From Candidatus Saccharimonadales bacterium (GTDB taxonomy: Bacteria; Patescibacteriota; Saccharimonadia; Saccharimonadales; Saccharimonadaceae), in assembly GCA_035317825.1 (NCBI GenBank), contig DATHGB010000011.1, positions 29,003-93,002 on the forward strand: 64,000 nt of DNA. The letters are read 5' to 3'. The stretch's first letter is position 1. The number at the start of each line of letters is the position of its first letter. Shown one piece after another: positions 22,241 through 31,025 of this stretch. The notes under the pieces were generated by a model, which saw nothing but the letters and a program-made list of their open reading frames with translations, was not told the DNA's origin and did no database searches. The position numbers and the translations under genes were made by a program.

Positions 22241-22735
22241 CTAGTTAGCGATCCAGGAATTCCAAACGCCATTGGTCGTAAATGCCAAGTAGGTTGAGGT
22301 CGACACACCACTATCCGTACAAAGCTGAGGCGCGGTTTGCGATCCTGAATAAGCTGAGATTTGACCAGTGATTGAGCTATACTGCACGACCATTTGCGAC
22401 TTTACCCGCGTTACGATGCTAAACTCTGATTCGTCAGTTTTGACACAATAAAATCCTGTGGCACCTGTCGGATTAACGCCATACGCAGCCTTGTTGACCT
22501 TGATGTTTAGGGTGTCCATCTCTGCAATTGTCGGATATCGGCCAAGGCTTGTTTTGAAGTACTCTACTTGTTTAGCAATGTTACTTACATCAACTTTAAC
22601 GGATGCCTCATTAGCGCGATCCTGCACGCCGTCATACGCAATGACTGTGATAGCTGCAAGAATAGCAATCACGGCAATCACGATCAATAGTTCGACGAGT
22701 GTAAATCCTTTTTGGAGCGGTCGTATAATAAGCAT
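22241..22735 (-). CDS. Type IV pilin-like protein
   Basis: This 164-residue protein has the class III signal LQKGFTLVELLIVIAVIAIL followed by AAITVIAYDGVQDRANEASV, related to but diverged from the two pilins at 15-17 kb. The C-terminal domain has two cysteines (FYCVKTD, QLCTDSG). TATAAT ends 7 nt before the ATG (leaderless), so it is a stand-alone gene outside the pseudopilin operon. It may be an alternative pilin subunit. Confidence 0.92.
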   Translation of the reverse strand: MLIIRPLQKGFTLVELLIVIAVIAILAAITVIAYDGVQDRANEASVKVDVSNIAKQVEYFKTSLGRYPTIAEMDTLNIKVNKAAYGVNPTGATGFYCVKTDESEFSIVTRVKSQMVVQYSSITGQISAYSGSQTAPQLCTDSGVSTSTYLAFTTNGVWNSWIAN

Positions 22736-22768
22736 TAACGCTATTATATCAGTTCGAGCATTTCTGTA

Positions 22769-23704
22769 TTATTTTATTTTGACAATAATTTTGCCAGTCG
22801 TTGTTCCTGACTCTCGGGTTTCAAATGCCTCCTTGACCTGATCAAGAGGGAATACGTTACTTACTTGAGGTTTTACCGTGCCATTCTCAACGAGGTCACG
22901 GAGCGTATCAAGAACTTCGGTCGTTACTTTTGTAGATTGGTGTATTGCCGAAATTTCAAGTTCTTTGGCTTTTGCCTCGTTAGCAGTCGCAGCCATAGAA
23001 ACGGCTATACCACCTTTTTTTAAGATGGCTAAAGACTTAGTAAAGTCGTCTCCTCCGACTGTATCGAATACTGCGTCGTAGCCGCTAAGCATTTCAGTGA
23101 AATCGTTTGTTTTATAGTCAATTACCTCGTCAGCACCGAGTTGCTTAACGGTTTCAATCGCGTTACCCGTAGCGGTCGTGGCGACATATGCTCCAATATG
23201 CTTTGCAATTTGAACGGCGATTGTTCCGATTCCACCAGCACCACCGTGAATAAAGATCTTTTGACCGGGTTGCAGCGCGATATGCTGGTTAATCGCTTGA
23301 ATTGCCGACGAACCGACGAGTGCAAGAGAAGCCGCTTCGATAAAATCTAATCCGCTCGGGCTTTTGGCGATATTTTTTGCGAAAACCGCTGTGAACTCAC
23401 CGAGCGCTCCGCTATTGCCGGCTGTTCCACCTGCTTGTCCGTATACTTTGTCACCAACGGTAAAACTGGTCACATCATCGCTTACTTCGGTTACGATTCC
23501 GGCGATGTCACCACCTAGCGTGAAGGGAAATTGAAGGGGGATATGCTCTTTCATGTATCCTTCGCGAAGCTTGGAGTCGAACGGGTTAAGGCTGGCGGCG
23601 TGAACCTCAACCAAAACCTGATTTTCTTTGAGCGTTGGTTTGTCGGTTTCGTTAATTTCGATAACAGACGGATCGCCGTATGTGCTAATTTGTGCTGCTT
23701 TCAT
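22769..23704 (-). CDS. MDR-family NADP-dependent oxidoreductase (quinone reductase-like)
   Basis: This 311-residue protein has a GroES-like N-terminal domain (VEVHAASLNPFDSKLREGYM, FTLGGDIAGIVTEV) and a Rossmann domain with HGGAGGIGTIAVQIAKHIGA (about residues 153-172). It lacks the zinc-binding Cys cluster of alcohol dehydrogenases, so it fits the zeta-crystallin/quinone oxidoreductase branch that reduces quinones or enones with NADPH. It is a single gene with AGGGGGAA before the start. Confidence 0.93.
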   Translation of the reverse strand: MKAAQISTYGDPSVIEINETDKPTLKENQVLVEVHAASLNPFDSKLREGYMKEHIPLQFPFTLGGDIAGIVTEVSDDVTSFTVGDKVYGQAGGTAGNSGALGEFTAVFAKNIAKSPSGLDFIEAASLALVGSSAIQAINQHIALQPGQKIFIHGGAGGIGTIAVQIAKHIGAYVATTATGNAIETVKQLGADEVIDYKTNDFTEMLSGYDAVFDTVGGDDFTKSLAILKKGGIAVSMAATANEAKAKELEISAIHQSTKVTTEVLDTLRDLVENGTVKPQVSNVFPLDQVKEAFETRESGTTTGKIIVKIK

Positions 23705-23830
23705 ATTCCCCCTACGATGTATTATTTCCAGTGTATCACGACACTATACTTATTATAGCAAGCATGTGCGAACCTTTAAATTTAAGTAGCGATCTTGTAA
23801 TATAAAATCATCTAATAGGAGGGTGGCGTA

Positions 23831-24016
23831 GTGGCAACAAAAAAACAACAAGCGAATGATCAGGCAAATTCAGCGGGCGGGACAGTACTTGCTGGATGTG
23901 TTGTTATTGGAGCCGGACTTGGATTTTTAGCTGACGAACTTGTCGTAGGTGCGGTTCTTGGAACGGGTGTAGGTCTACTCGTTATGGGGCTTATGATGGT
24001 GGGTGCTAAAAAATAG
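23831..24016 (+). CDS. Small Gly-rich two-TM protein
   Basis: This 61-residue protein has a polar start (MATKKQQANDQANSAGG) and two Gly/Val-rich hydrophobic stretches (VLAGCVVIGAGLGFLADELV and AVLGTGVGLLVMGLMMVG). The start is GTG with a good Shine-Dalgarno AGGAGGG. The next gene, also a small membrane protein, follows 33 nt downstream but has its own -10 box. Confidence 0.7.
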   Translation: MATKKQQANDQANSAGGTVLAGCVVIGAGLGFLADELVVGAVLGTGVGLLVMGLMMVGAKK

Positions 24017-24048
24017 CCTGGCGTGGCTGTATATGGTAAAATTTTATT

Positions 24049-24372
24049 ATGGAAAATGAAGTCAAAACGGATGTAGTTCAACAGCAGAATACCACTAAAA
24101 AAAGCACAGAAGAGCGTAAAGCGCTTCTCGCCCAAACCCTTCAAACACAAGTTGTCGGGGGCGGTCGCATTGAGTCACAAAGTGACTTTCAAGCGGTTGT
24201 TATTAAAGGCCACAAGGTAAACCATGTCCTCCACTTTATTATTGGATTCTTTACTCTTTTCCTTTGGTGGATTGTGTGGGCGATTATTGCAATTACCGGT
24301 GGTGAAAAACGTTCGTTGCTGAGCGTTGACGAATTTGGTAACGTCCTTGTCCAGAAGATTTCCAAGTCTTAA
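24049..24372 (+). CDS. Small membrane protein, hypothetical
   Basis: This 107-residue protein has a charged N-terminal half, then one strongly hydrophobic segment (VLHFIIGFFTLFLWWIVWAI, about residues 62-81) and a short polar tail. The family is unknown. TAAAAT ends 6 nt before the ATG, so it is probably leaderless despite the gene just upstream. Confidence 0.7.
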   Translation: MENEVKTDVVQQQNTTKKSTEERKALLAQTLQTQVVGGGRIESQSDFQAVVIKGHKVNHVLHFIIGFFTLFLWWIVWAIIAITGGEKRSLLSVDEFGNVLVQKISKS

Positions 24373-24435
24373 ATCCAATACCAGCCCATATTTACAGATT
24401 AACCTCTATCTGCTATAGTTTTTAGAGTTAAATAT

Positions 24436-24512
24436 GGGCCAGTAGCTCAGCTGGTTAGAGCACCTGCCTCTTAAGCAGGGTGTCCGGGGTTCAAGTCCCC
24501 GCTGGCCCTCCA
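24436..24512 (+). tRNA. tRNA-Lys (anticodon CUU)
   Basis: Acceptor GGGCCAG / CTGGCCC, anticodon loop CTCTTAA, T arm CGGGG-TTCAAGT-CCCCG, discriminator T and encoded CCA. The terminator that follows recurs in diverged form 520 bp downstream behind one gene. Confidence 0.96.
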
Positions 24513-24560
24513 AACAAAGAACGTCGACATTTTCGCTACCGGTCGGCGTTTTTTGTTTGG
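24513..24560. terminator. Terminator of tRNA-Lys
   Basis: AACAAAGAACGTCGAC, loop, GTCGGCGTTTTTTGTTTG: a long imperfect hairpin. A diverged copy lies at 25031-25080. Confidence 0.85.
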
Positions 24561-24575
24561 GCTTATATCTTCTGG

Positions 24576-24977
24576 TTACTGTTGATTAGAGTAAAGTTTT
24601 AATATTGAAGTAATAACAAAAACAGCTACACCGAGTGTTGCGAGGAGGAGAAACCAAAGGCTGACTATATTGAAGGCGCGCCTTTTGTTGCTATATGTAT
24701 GATTGAGCTGGCTACCGGTCATTCTGATAAAGACGACAATAAAAAGTACAAACGCTTCTAGAAAACAGAAAGCTGTAAGACCCAAGACTATACCACTTTC
24801 AGTCTGATGTGTGAGGAAGTGCTCCTGAGATGATTTACCATAAATGAACAAAACTCCTGCTAAACACAGCAGCAGATTACTGAGGATTTTAAAAACTTTA
24901 CCCATTCTGTCGTCATTGCTTGGTCGAGCGAAGCTTAAAATATTTTGATACTGTCTATTTTTAGGATCTGTAAGCAT
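24576..24977 (-). CDS. Small multi-pass membrane protein, cassette gene at tRNA-Lys
   Basis: This protein of about 133 residues has three to four TM helices (LSNLLLCLAGVLFIYG, VLGLTAFCFLEAFVLFIVVF, FNIVSLWFLLLATLGVAVFV). The family is unknown. The start MLTDPKN is chosen because TATAAT ends 7 nt before it. It is inverted relative to tRNA-Lys and bounded by the tRNA terminator and its diverged second copy, as for the single cassette at tRNA-Arg(UCG). Confidence 0.65.
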   Translation of the reverse strand: MLTDPKNRQYQNILSFARPSNDDRMGKVFKILSNLLLCLAGVLFIYGKSSQEHFLTHQTESGIVLGLTAFCFLEAFVLFIVVFIRMTGSQLNHTYSNKRRAFNIVSLWFLLLATLGVAVFVITSILKLYSNQQ

Positions 24978-25007
24978 GAAGTACATTATATATTAACTTT
25001 ATGCAGA

Positions 25008-25080
25008 TGCGTTTTTATGATATAGCTTTCAGACAAGGATCGTCGATCTTCTCGCTATACCGTCGGTGTTTTTTTGTTTG
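25008..25080 (+). repeat. Diverged copy of the tRNA-Lys 3' end and terminator (site K1)
   Basis: After GTTTTTATGATATAGC comes TTTCAGACAAGGATCGTCGA then a loop and CGTCGGTGTTTTTTTGTTTG. This aligns with TCCAAACAAAGAACGTCGAC and the terminator arm that follow tRNA-Lys. The terminator is well conserved; the 29-nt core is not. Confidence 0.6.
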
Positions 25081-25181
25081 GCCGACAACCATATACTGCG
25101 CCATAAATACTATTTATTTCGACGGTAGACAACCATAAAGGTAGCGTTTATCATGGATCTATCAGTAAAAAAGGAGGGTGG

Positions 25182-26771
25182 ATGAAGTATAAATTAAGAG
25201 TTAAGCATATCGGTTTAGGCATAATGCTTGTGGCGATAACAGCCATGGCAATGATGATTCCTGTGAAACCAGTCAGTGCGCATGGCAATGAGCCGGTTGT
25301 CCATACTAATGACGGTAATATTCGTGGCAAAACGACCAGTCAGGGACGATCTTTTCTGGGAGTTCCTTTCGCGGCTTCCCCAGTAGGCGAACTACGATGG
25401 AAGTCTCCCGCGAAGGTTGCTTCGTGGAATGGTGTTAAGAATACAACTGAATTTAAAAGTCCATGTGCCGCGTTGCCACTTCCGGCAAAAGTAGGTATTC
25501 CTAGCCGAAATGGCAGTACGAATGAGGATTGTCTATATCTCAATGTCTACACGCCGCAAAAAACCCACAAAAACACGCCTGTCATGGTATTTATTCACGG
25601 TGGCGGTTTTCAAAACGGTGCTGGTAGTGATCACGAAGGGGACGTGATGGCTGCAAAAAGTGGGGCTATCGTCGTAACGGTCAATTACCGTATGGGTCCG
25701 TTCGGCTTTTTGGCACTCCCTACGCTCACATCAGAAAGTTCTATGGGAACATCTGGTAACCTAGGGCTTCTTGATCAAGTCGCTGCATTAAAATGGGTGA
25801 AAAATAATATCGCAAACTTTGATGGAGATGCCAAAAACGTCACGGCATTTGGTATATCAGCAGGTGGCCGGAGCATCTGTTCGCATCTTATCTCACCAAT
25901 GGCCAAGGGGCTGTTCCAGCGTGCTGTTATCGAAAGTAGCCCATGCGTACGAAACGTAAAAACGCTTGCAACATCTGAAGGTCAGGGTATGAACATTGCC
26001 GCTCAAGCGGGATGTGCTAATGCTGCAACCCAGTTGACATGTCTTCGTTCTAAATCAACGACAGAAATTCTAAACGCAGGGGGCAATTCTATTGGCACCT
26101 GGGCACCTAATGTTGACGGAGTGATCATACCGCAGCAATTTACAGACGCCGTTAATTCCGGAAAACTTAACAAAATGCCAGTCATGCAGGGAACGACACA
26201 TGACGAATATGGATGGCATGTTGCTATAGGCTTTGAGAATTCTCCTGTTACGGTAGCTCAGTATCCTCAGCTGATTCAATCTATGTTTGGTGCTACAGCG
26301 CAGCCGCAGATACTTTCTAAGTATCCAGTGGGCGATTATCCAACGCCAGGTGATGCACTTGCAAGAGTCGTCACGGATGCAAACTATTCTTGTCCTGCGC
26401 GAGCAACCGACCAATTACTTTCAGCACATGTGCCAACCTATGGCTATGAGTTTAACGACCAAAATGCCCCAGACTATCTATGGGTAGGTCTACGTGGTCC
26501 GGTTCATGCGGCTGAAACGCCTTACCTATTTCGGGCGGCTAATGCAGTTAGTTCAGGCTACTTTACGCCAGCTCAGGGAAAACTTTCTGACCAGATAATT
26601 GATTACTGGAGTACTTTTGCTGATAAGGGTAATCCGAATGGCTATAACTTGCCTTACTGGCCTGCCTATATGAGTAATTCGGATAAGGTCCAATCTCTTC
26701 AACCGGGTAATACCCGTCCAATTGCGACTTTAGCTACTGACCACAAATGTGGTTTCTGGAATTCTCTGTAA
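25182..26771 (+). CDS. Secreted type B carboxylesterase
   Basis: This 529-residue protein has an N-terminal signal segment (GLGIMLVAITAMAMMIPVKP, then VSA-HG). The fold is alpha/beta hydrolase, carboxylesterase/cholinesterase type: NEDCLYLNVYTP, VMVFIHGGGFQNGAGS (oxyanion hole), nucleophile Ser in FGISAGGRSI (GxSxG), and His in RGPVHAAETPYLF. It should hydrolyse carboxylic esters outside the cell. GGAGGGTGG precedes the ATG. A strong terminator follows. Size and domain order are typical. Confidence 0.95.
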   Translation: MKYKLRVKHIGLGIMLVAITAMAMMIPVKPVSAHGNEPVVHTNDGNIRGKTTSQGRSFLGVPFAASPVGELRWKSPAKVASWNGVKNTTEFKSPCAALPLPAKVGIPSRNGSTNEDCLYLNVYTPQKTHKNTPVMVFIHGGGFQNGAGSDHEGDVMAAKSGAIVVTVNYRMGPFGFLALPTLTSESSMGTSGNLGLLDQVAALKWVKNNIANFDGDAKNVTAFGISAGGRSICSHLISPMAKGLFQRAVIESSPCVRNVKTLATSEGQGMNIAAQAGCANAATQLTCLRSKSTTEILNAGGNSIGTWAPNVDGVIIPQQFTDAVNSGKLNKMPVMQGTTHDEYGWHVAIGFENSPVTVAQYPQLIQSMFGATAQPQILSKYPVGDYPTPGDALARVVTDANYSCPARATDQLLSAHVPTYGYEFNDQNAPDYLWVGLRGPVHAAETPYLFRAANAVSSGYFTPAQGKLSDQIIDYWSTFADKGNPNGYNLPYWPAYMSNSDKVQSLQPGNTRPIATLATDHKCGFWNSL

Positions 26772-26790
26772 GTTAATTTCAGTCACTTTT

Positions 26791-26833
26791 GATACCACCG
26801 GCCTCTCTGTTGCGGCCGGTGGTATCTTTTCTT
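26791..26833 (+). terminator. Terminator of the carboxylesterase gene
   Basis: GATACCACCGGCC-loop-GGCCGGTGGTATC then TTTTCTTT: a 13-bp perfect stem. Confidence 0.95.
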
Positions 26834-26900
26834 TGAAAGAAATAGACTTGACGTGCATTCTGGTTATGGTATTATGGACTTGACTTAAACGGGGATTCTT

Positions 26901-27623
26901 ATGAAAATAATTGGCCATCGCGGTGCGGCTGGACATGAACCGGAAAATACTTTAATTTCATTTAAAAGAGCCTTAGAATTAAATGTAGACATGATAGAAC
27001 TTGACGTGTATGTTCTATCAACGGGTGAGCTAGTGGTTATGCACGACAACAAAGTCGACAGGACCACAAATGGCGCAGGGTATGTGATGGACTATACTTT
27101 TTCTGAGCTGCGTGAATTAGATGCGGGCCATGGCGAAATAGTTCCATTGCTCAGTGAGGTTCTTGACCTCATTGATAAAAAAGTGCCTGTCAATATCGAA
27201 CTAAAAGGCCGAGCAACGGCAAAAAGTGTCGCCTCGTTGATTAAAATATATAAAGATGAAAAAGGTTGGACTGACGATCTATTTATCATATCTTCTTTTA
27301 ACCACGTTGAACTAGCGGAATTCGCGGCACTAATGCCATTAATCAAAACGGGGGCATTAACAGAAGGTATATTACTTGGATATTCTGAATATGCTCAGCG
27401 TCTTGGTTCTTTTTCTGCAAATCTAAGCGCAGAATTCGTGACGGCAGAATTGGTTGACGATGCTCACAGGCGACACCTTGAAGTATTTGTCTATACGATT
27501 AATGACGAAAGCGAAGTAACGCGCATGTGCGACCTGGGCGTTGACGGGATATTTACTAATTTTCCTGATCAAGCCCGGGCGTACCTGGGTGGGTTTTGTT
27601 TGGTTACCCCTGCAGTTTCTTAA
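26901..27623 (+). CDS. Glycerophosphodiester phosphodiesterase family protein
   Basis: This 240-residue TIM-barrel protein has the GDPD signature IGHRGAAGHEPENTLISFKR at the N-terminus and MIELDVYVLSTGELVVMHDN (metal-binding Glu-Asp, His) at about residues 36-55. It hydrolyses glycerophosphodiesters to glycerol-3-phosphate and an alcohol, which suits an organism that scavenges lipids. No signal peptide is seen, so it is cytosolic. A -10-like TATTAT precedes the gene. Its 3' end overlaps the 3' end of the convergent AsnA-like gene by 20 nt. Confidence 0.95.
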   Translation: MKIIGHRGAAGHEPENTLISFKRALELNVDMIELDVYVLSTGELVVMHDNKVDRTTNGAGYVMDYTFSELRELDAGHGEIVPLLSEVLDLIDKKVPVNIELKGRATAKSVASLIKIYKDEKGWTDDLFIISSFNHVELAEFAALMPLIKTGALTEGILLGYSEYAQRLGSFSANLSAEFVTAELVDDAHRRHLEVFVYTINDESEVTRMCDLGVDGIFTNFPDQARAYLGGFCLVTPAVS

Positions 27624-28443
27624 CCGCGTCAATTATTCTTGTGACGCCGATACCACCACCGACCCTAGGGAAGAAGTTGAGTTTAAGGAAATCATTCAGT
27701 TCTTTCTCGACCCGGTCTTTGCCGAATAGATCAAATAGTTTTTTTGCGTATCCACCGTCGCTTATGGTGTAAAAACTCTCTTGCATTTCTTTCACGTTCG
27801 AACTACGTTCGGCGCTACCGATTGTCTCGTGACCATATAAGATAACATCAATTTTATGTGCATGATTGTCGCCATTCTTTTTCATATTCCAAAATGGCGA
27901 AGTGTAGGTGGGGAAGTCCGTACAGAACATAACCGGCCCAAAATCTTTTTGCATTTTACCTTCATGCGCATGGGTTAGTTCGGATGTTTTATAGAATTCT
28001 TTTAGTTCATCATATTTTTTGTAGAAATATGAACTGCTATCGCCGAAGCCAAGATATTCAAGTAGCTCAGTTTCGAATGTTCGCAGATCATCAATTGTCC
28101 CTTTTAGTTCGAATTCGAACATCGGAAAGATCAGTTTATGACGGCCAGGAACAGGGTTTTGTTCGTTGCGGTAACTTGTGCTGACACAAAATACTCCAGG
28201 CAGGTTGGGTTTGGTGAGCAGCTCGTATTCTAGCCACATTTGGCCGGTTTGAGGCAGCGGCCAGACTTCGCCCATGTAGTTATAGGTAGCGACCGTGTCT
28301 GGGTCTTCACACGCAGCCAGGATGCTCAGTCTATCCTGCGTGCTGACTTCACAAAACCCTTTGTTCAGGCAAAAGCTACGTAGTTTATTAATAACTTCAC
28401 TAAATGCTTCGCTGTCTTCTACGCCCCTATAATTGTCTATCAC
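27604..28443 (-). CDS. Class II aaRS-like asparagine synthetase (archaeal AsnA-like)
   Basis: This 279-residue protein is a stand-alone class II aminoacyl-tRNA-synthetase catalytic core of the AspRS/AsnRS type without an anticodon-binding domain. Motif 2 is FCVSTSYRNEQNPVPGRHKL then IFPMFEFE; motif 3 is GGGIGVTRIIDAV at the C-terminus. Such AspRS paralogues (AS-AR) amidate aspartate to asparagine via aspartyl-AMP. It could instead be another aaRS paralogue. The start is GTG with AAAGGAGG. A terminator hairpin between promoter and start suggests attenuation. Confidence 0.82.
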   Translation of the reverse strand: MIDNYRGVEDSEAFSEVINKLRSFCLNKGFCEVSTQDRLSILAACEDPDTVATYNYMGEVWPLPQTGQMWLEYELLTKPNLPGVFCVSTSYRNEQNPVPGRHKLIFPMFEFELKGTIDDLRTFETELLEYLGFGDSSSYFYKKYDELKEFYKTSELTHAHEGKMQKDFGPVMFCTDFPTYTSPFWNMKKNGDNHAHKIDVILYGHETIGSAERSSNVKEMQESFYTISDGGYAKKLFDLFGKDRVEKELNDFLKLNFFPRVGGGIGVTRIIDAVKKLQG

Positions 28444-28474
28444 TTTTCCTCCTTTGGATTAATATTTTGATGTA

Positions 28475-28500
28475 TAAAAAAACAACCCCGAAGGGTCGTT
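28475..28500 (-). promoter_or_regulatory. Terminator-like hairpin in the leader of the AsnA-like gene (attenuator)
   Basis: On the minus strand AACGACCC-TTCG-GGGTTGTTTTTTT ends about 30 nt before the GTG start. No same-strand gene lies upstream (the next gene is divergent), so it must act on the leader of this gene. A tiny frame MICPRIYM lies just upstream of the hairpin. The ligand is unknown. Confidence 0.7.
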
Positions 28501-28648
28501 CCAATTACATATATATTCTTGGGCAAATCATGCTTTCGAATACCTATGTTTATACATCCATATAAATTTACCATAAACAATTTATTAATACAAACAACAC
28601 AACTCTTTTTCTTTCTACTAAAACCCTAGCTTGCTATACTTAATAGAT

Positions 28649-29404
28649 ATGAAACTATCTTACTACCGAATTTTTATTACAGCCCTTGCCGTTACCGGGC
28701 TTTTAATTGTATTTAAATACATCCTCCATCAATTACACCTGGAAATTATTGTTTTGGGGTCGCTTCACGGTAGTGCCGTGTCCGGCGTGATATTTGTAAT
28801 TGGTTTTTTGCTGTCTGCGACGATTGCCGACTATAAGGAAGCAGAACGTATTCCAGCAGAAGCAGCATCTGCTATCGAGAATATGCATGAAGACGTGATT
28901 TCAATCCATGAAAATTACCCTAAATTTGATCTAAAGGGCTACCAAAAACAGCTTGAAAAAGTAGCAAGAAGTTTCGCGGCCGATCTTCGCAATAGCAGAA
29001 GTGATAGGGCTAAAAAAGAGCTTCACGAACTGAGCCGCCTAAGTGCCAGTATGGAGAAAGCAGGTGTGCCCGCCAACTTTATTGTCAAGCTAAAGCAGCA
29101 ACAGTCGCAACTGGTTCGTCATCTGTTTCGCGTTAACTATATTCAGCGAATTACCTTTGTGCCATCGGCAACGATCTTGGCCTGGTCAATCGTATTTCTG
29201 GCAGTTGCGCTTTTGATGTTTACTGAAATCGAGCCTTTTGTTGGCGGTATGATGCTAACGGGAGCAATTACGTTTATCATGCTGTACGTTTTGCTTTTGA
29301 TCCAAGTTCTGAAAACGCCGTTTCACCATGAGGGTCAGACAAAAGACGATGTCAGCCTATTCTTATTTGAACGCACTATTGATCATCTTAAGAAAGGAAA
29401 ATAA
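28649..29404 (+). CDS. Membrane protein, bestrophin-like/DUF4239-like
   Basis: This 251-residue protein has two N-terminal TM helices, a cytosolic helical domain of about 110 residues (AERIPAEAASAIENMHEDVI, then a charged helix bundle) and two C-terminal TM helices. The layout resembles bestrophin-like channels, but the assignment is tentative. The start MKLSYYRI at 28649 is chosen because TATACT ends 8 nt before it. The MORN gene follows 3 nt after its stop. Confidence 0.7.
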   Translation: MKLSYYRIFITALAVTGLLIVFKYILHQLHLEIIVLGSLHGSAVSGVIFVIGFLLSATIADYKEAERIPAEAASAIENMHEDVISIHENYPKFDLKGYQKQLEKVARSFAADLRNSRSDRAKKELHELSRLSASMEKAGVPANFIVKLKQQQSQLVRHLFRVNYIQRITFVPSATILAWSIVFLAVALLMFTEIEPFVGGMMLTGAITFIMLYVLLLIQVLKTPFHHEGQTKDDVSLFLFERTIDHLKKGK

Positions 29405-29407
29405 ACG

Positions 29408-29797
29408 GTGGAAGAAAATCAGCTTAATGAGCACGGTGAAAAAACTGGTGTTTGGAAAAACTTCTTTAAAGACGGCAAATTAGAAAGTATCATCGAATAC
29501 AAGGCAGGTAAAAAGCATGGCCTCGCCAGGCATTATCTGTTAAATGGACAGCTGAAAGCCGAAGGTAGATTTGAAGAGGGTGAATTCGAAGGTCCATGGA
29601 AATGGTTTCGTGAAAATGGCAATTTATTGCAAGAGGGTAACTTTAAAGCAGGCAAACAAATAAGGCTATGGAAAAGGTATCACCCGAATGGTAATCTTTA
29701 TGACATTGGTAACTATGATTCCAGGGGCAAAAAAACAGGTGAATGGAAAGTCTTTGGCAAAGACGGCGAGCTCGTTCGGGCAAAAACAATAAAATAA
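29408..29797 (+). CDS. MORN-repeat (YwqK-like) protein
   Basis: This 129-residue protein consists almost wholly of about five MORN_2 repeats of the form G-x-W-x-x-(Y/F)-x-x-(D/N)-G-x-L, for example GVWKNFFKDGKLESIIEYKA and GPWKWFRENGNLLQEGNFKA. The YwqK family is often annotated as an antitoxin-like or surface repeat protein; the real role is unknown. The GTG start is 3 nt after the upstream membrane-protein gene, forming an operon. No toxin gene is adjacent. Confidence 0.85.
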   Translation: MEENQLNEHGEKTGVWKNFFKDGKLESIIEYKAGKKHGLARHYLLNGQLKAEGRFEEGEFEGPWKWFRENGNLLQEGNFKAGKQIRLWKRYHPNGNLYDIGNYDSRGKKTGEWKVFGKDGELVRAKTIK

Positions 29798-29890
29798 TAA
29801 GATAGAATAAGCATAATAGCTGGTTTTTCATGGGTGGGTCAATTGGCATTTCACGATCGTACACCTCTAAATAGTAGTAAGATAGATATC

Positions 29891-30967
29891 ATGACCCACG
29901 ACGAACGGCTGAAAACGTATAAAGACTTAATTGATAAAGACATTGCCGAATATTCTAAAGTACTTTTGGATAATACCGAAGATGAGTATGGTGCATACTC
30001 GCGCGAAACGCTCGAATCTTTCGTGGCCATTCTTGGTCGTGGTGGCAAGCGCCTTCGGGGAGCTTTGACAATCGCAAGCTATGAAATGATGGGTGGTACG
30101 GACCGCACCATGATCATCCAGGCGGCGCGAGCGATTGAAATGATTCATGCGTACGTACTCATAATCGACGACATTGCTGATCGTTCCGATATGCGTAGGG
30201 GCGGACCATCGGCGCATAAAATTATGCAGGAATATCATCATAAAAATCATTTAAAAAGTGACGATGCTCATTTTGGTGAATCGATGGCAGCGCAAGCCGC
30301 GCTAATTGGGGGGTATTTAGCCGAACTCATAATCGACGACCTTGGTATTTCTGCGGAAACGAAGCTCGCTGTGTTAAGAAATCTCCACAGTAACCTGGTT
30401 CGAACTGGTCATGGGCAGCTTCGTGATATCTTAAACGAAACTCTGCCAGAAGTTACCGAAGACGACGCGCTGTGGACGGCAAAATATAAAACCGCATACT
30501 ACACGGTCGTTAATCCACTGGAAATGGGCGGAATCCTTGCGGGCGCAACTAAAGAAGACCTTATGATCCTTCGCGAGTATGGTACGTATGCTGGAATAGG
30601 GTTTCAGATTACGGATGATATCATTGGGATATTTGGTGATTCTGCTGCGACCGGCAAATCATCGCTCGATGATCTTAAAGAGGGAAAGATCACTGTTCTT
30701 ATGACCAAGGCATTGCAGATGGCTGGTAGTGTCCAGCGGCAACAATTGCTGGCTATGCTAGGGAACGCACACGTTAATGACGAAGATCTAAAGAAATGCC
30801 AGCAAATTCTTGCAGACACTCGTGCGCTAGAATACGCAAATCAAAAAGCCAAAGCCTTGGCAGGGCAAGCACGGGACGTACTCGCTCGTGCTCCTTCTAC
30901 GTGGAGTCCTGAGTTGGTTGGATTTTTGGATCATCTAACGGAAGTATTCGTAGAAAGAAAGACGTAA
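29891..30967 (+). CDS. Polyprenyl diphosphate synthase
   Basis: This 358-residue trans-isoprenyl synthase elongates an allylic diphosphate with IPP. The first Asp-rich motif is VLIIDDIADRSDMRRGGPSA (DDxxD) and the second is ITDDIIGIFGD. GRGGKRLRG supplies the substrate lysine/arginine. The product is probably a C40-C50 or shorter chain for a carrier lipid or for the UbiA enzyme. MTHDERLK is preferred as the start over a GTG/ATG 57 nt upstream because a -10-like TAAGAT lies just before it. A second paralogue is at 40549-41541. Confidence 0.93.
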   Translation: MTHDERLKTYKDLIDKDIAEYSKVLLDNTEDEYGAYSRETLESFVAILGRGGKRLRGALTIASYEMMGGTDRTMIIQAARAIEMIHAYVLIIDDIADRSDMRRGGPSAHKIMQEYHHKNHLKSDDAHFGESMAAQAALIGGYLAELIIDDLGISAETKLAVLRNLHSNLVRTGHGQLRDILNETLPEVTEDDALWTAKYKTAYYTVVNPLEMGGILAGATKEDLMILREYGTYAGIGFQITDDIIGIFGDSAATGKSSLDDLKEGKITVLMTKALQMAGSVQRQQLLAMLGNAHVNDEDLKKCQQILADTRALEYANQKAKALAGQARDVLARAPSTWSPELVGFLDHLTEVFVERKT

Positions 30968-31025
30968 ACAGATTTTGAACGCGGTTCTTTTTGTTTATGT
31001 CCTACCTCTGGTACAATAAGGTGTA

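Noticed and set aside
29408..29797. A toxin-antitoxin pair around the YwqK-like MORN protein.
   Set aside because: The neighbour is a multi-pass membrane protein with no toxin motif; the antitoxin label of this family is only traditional.
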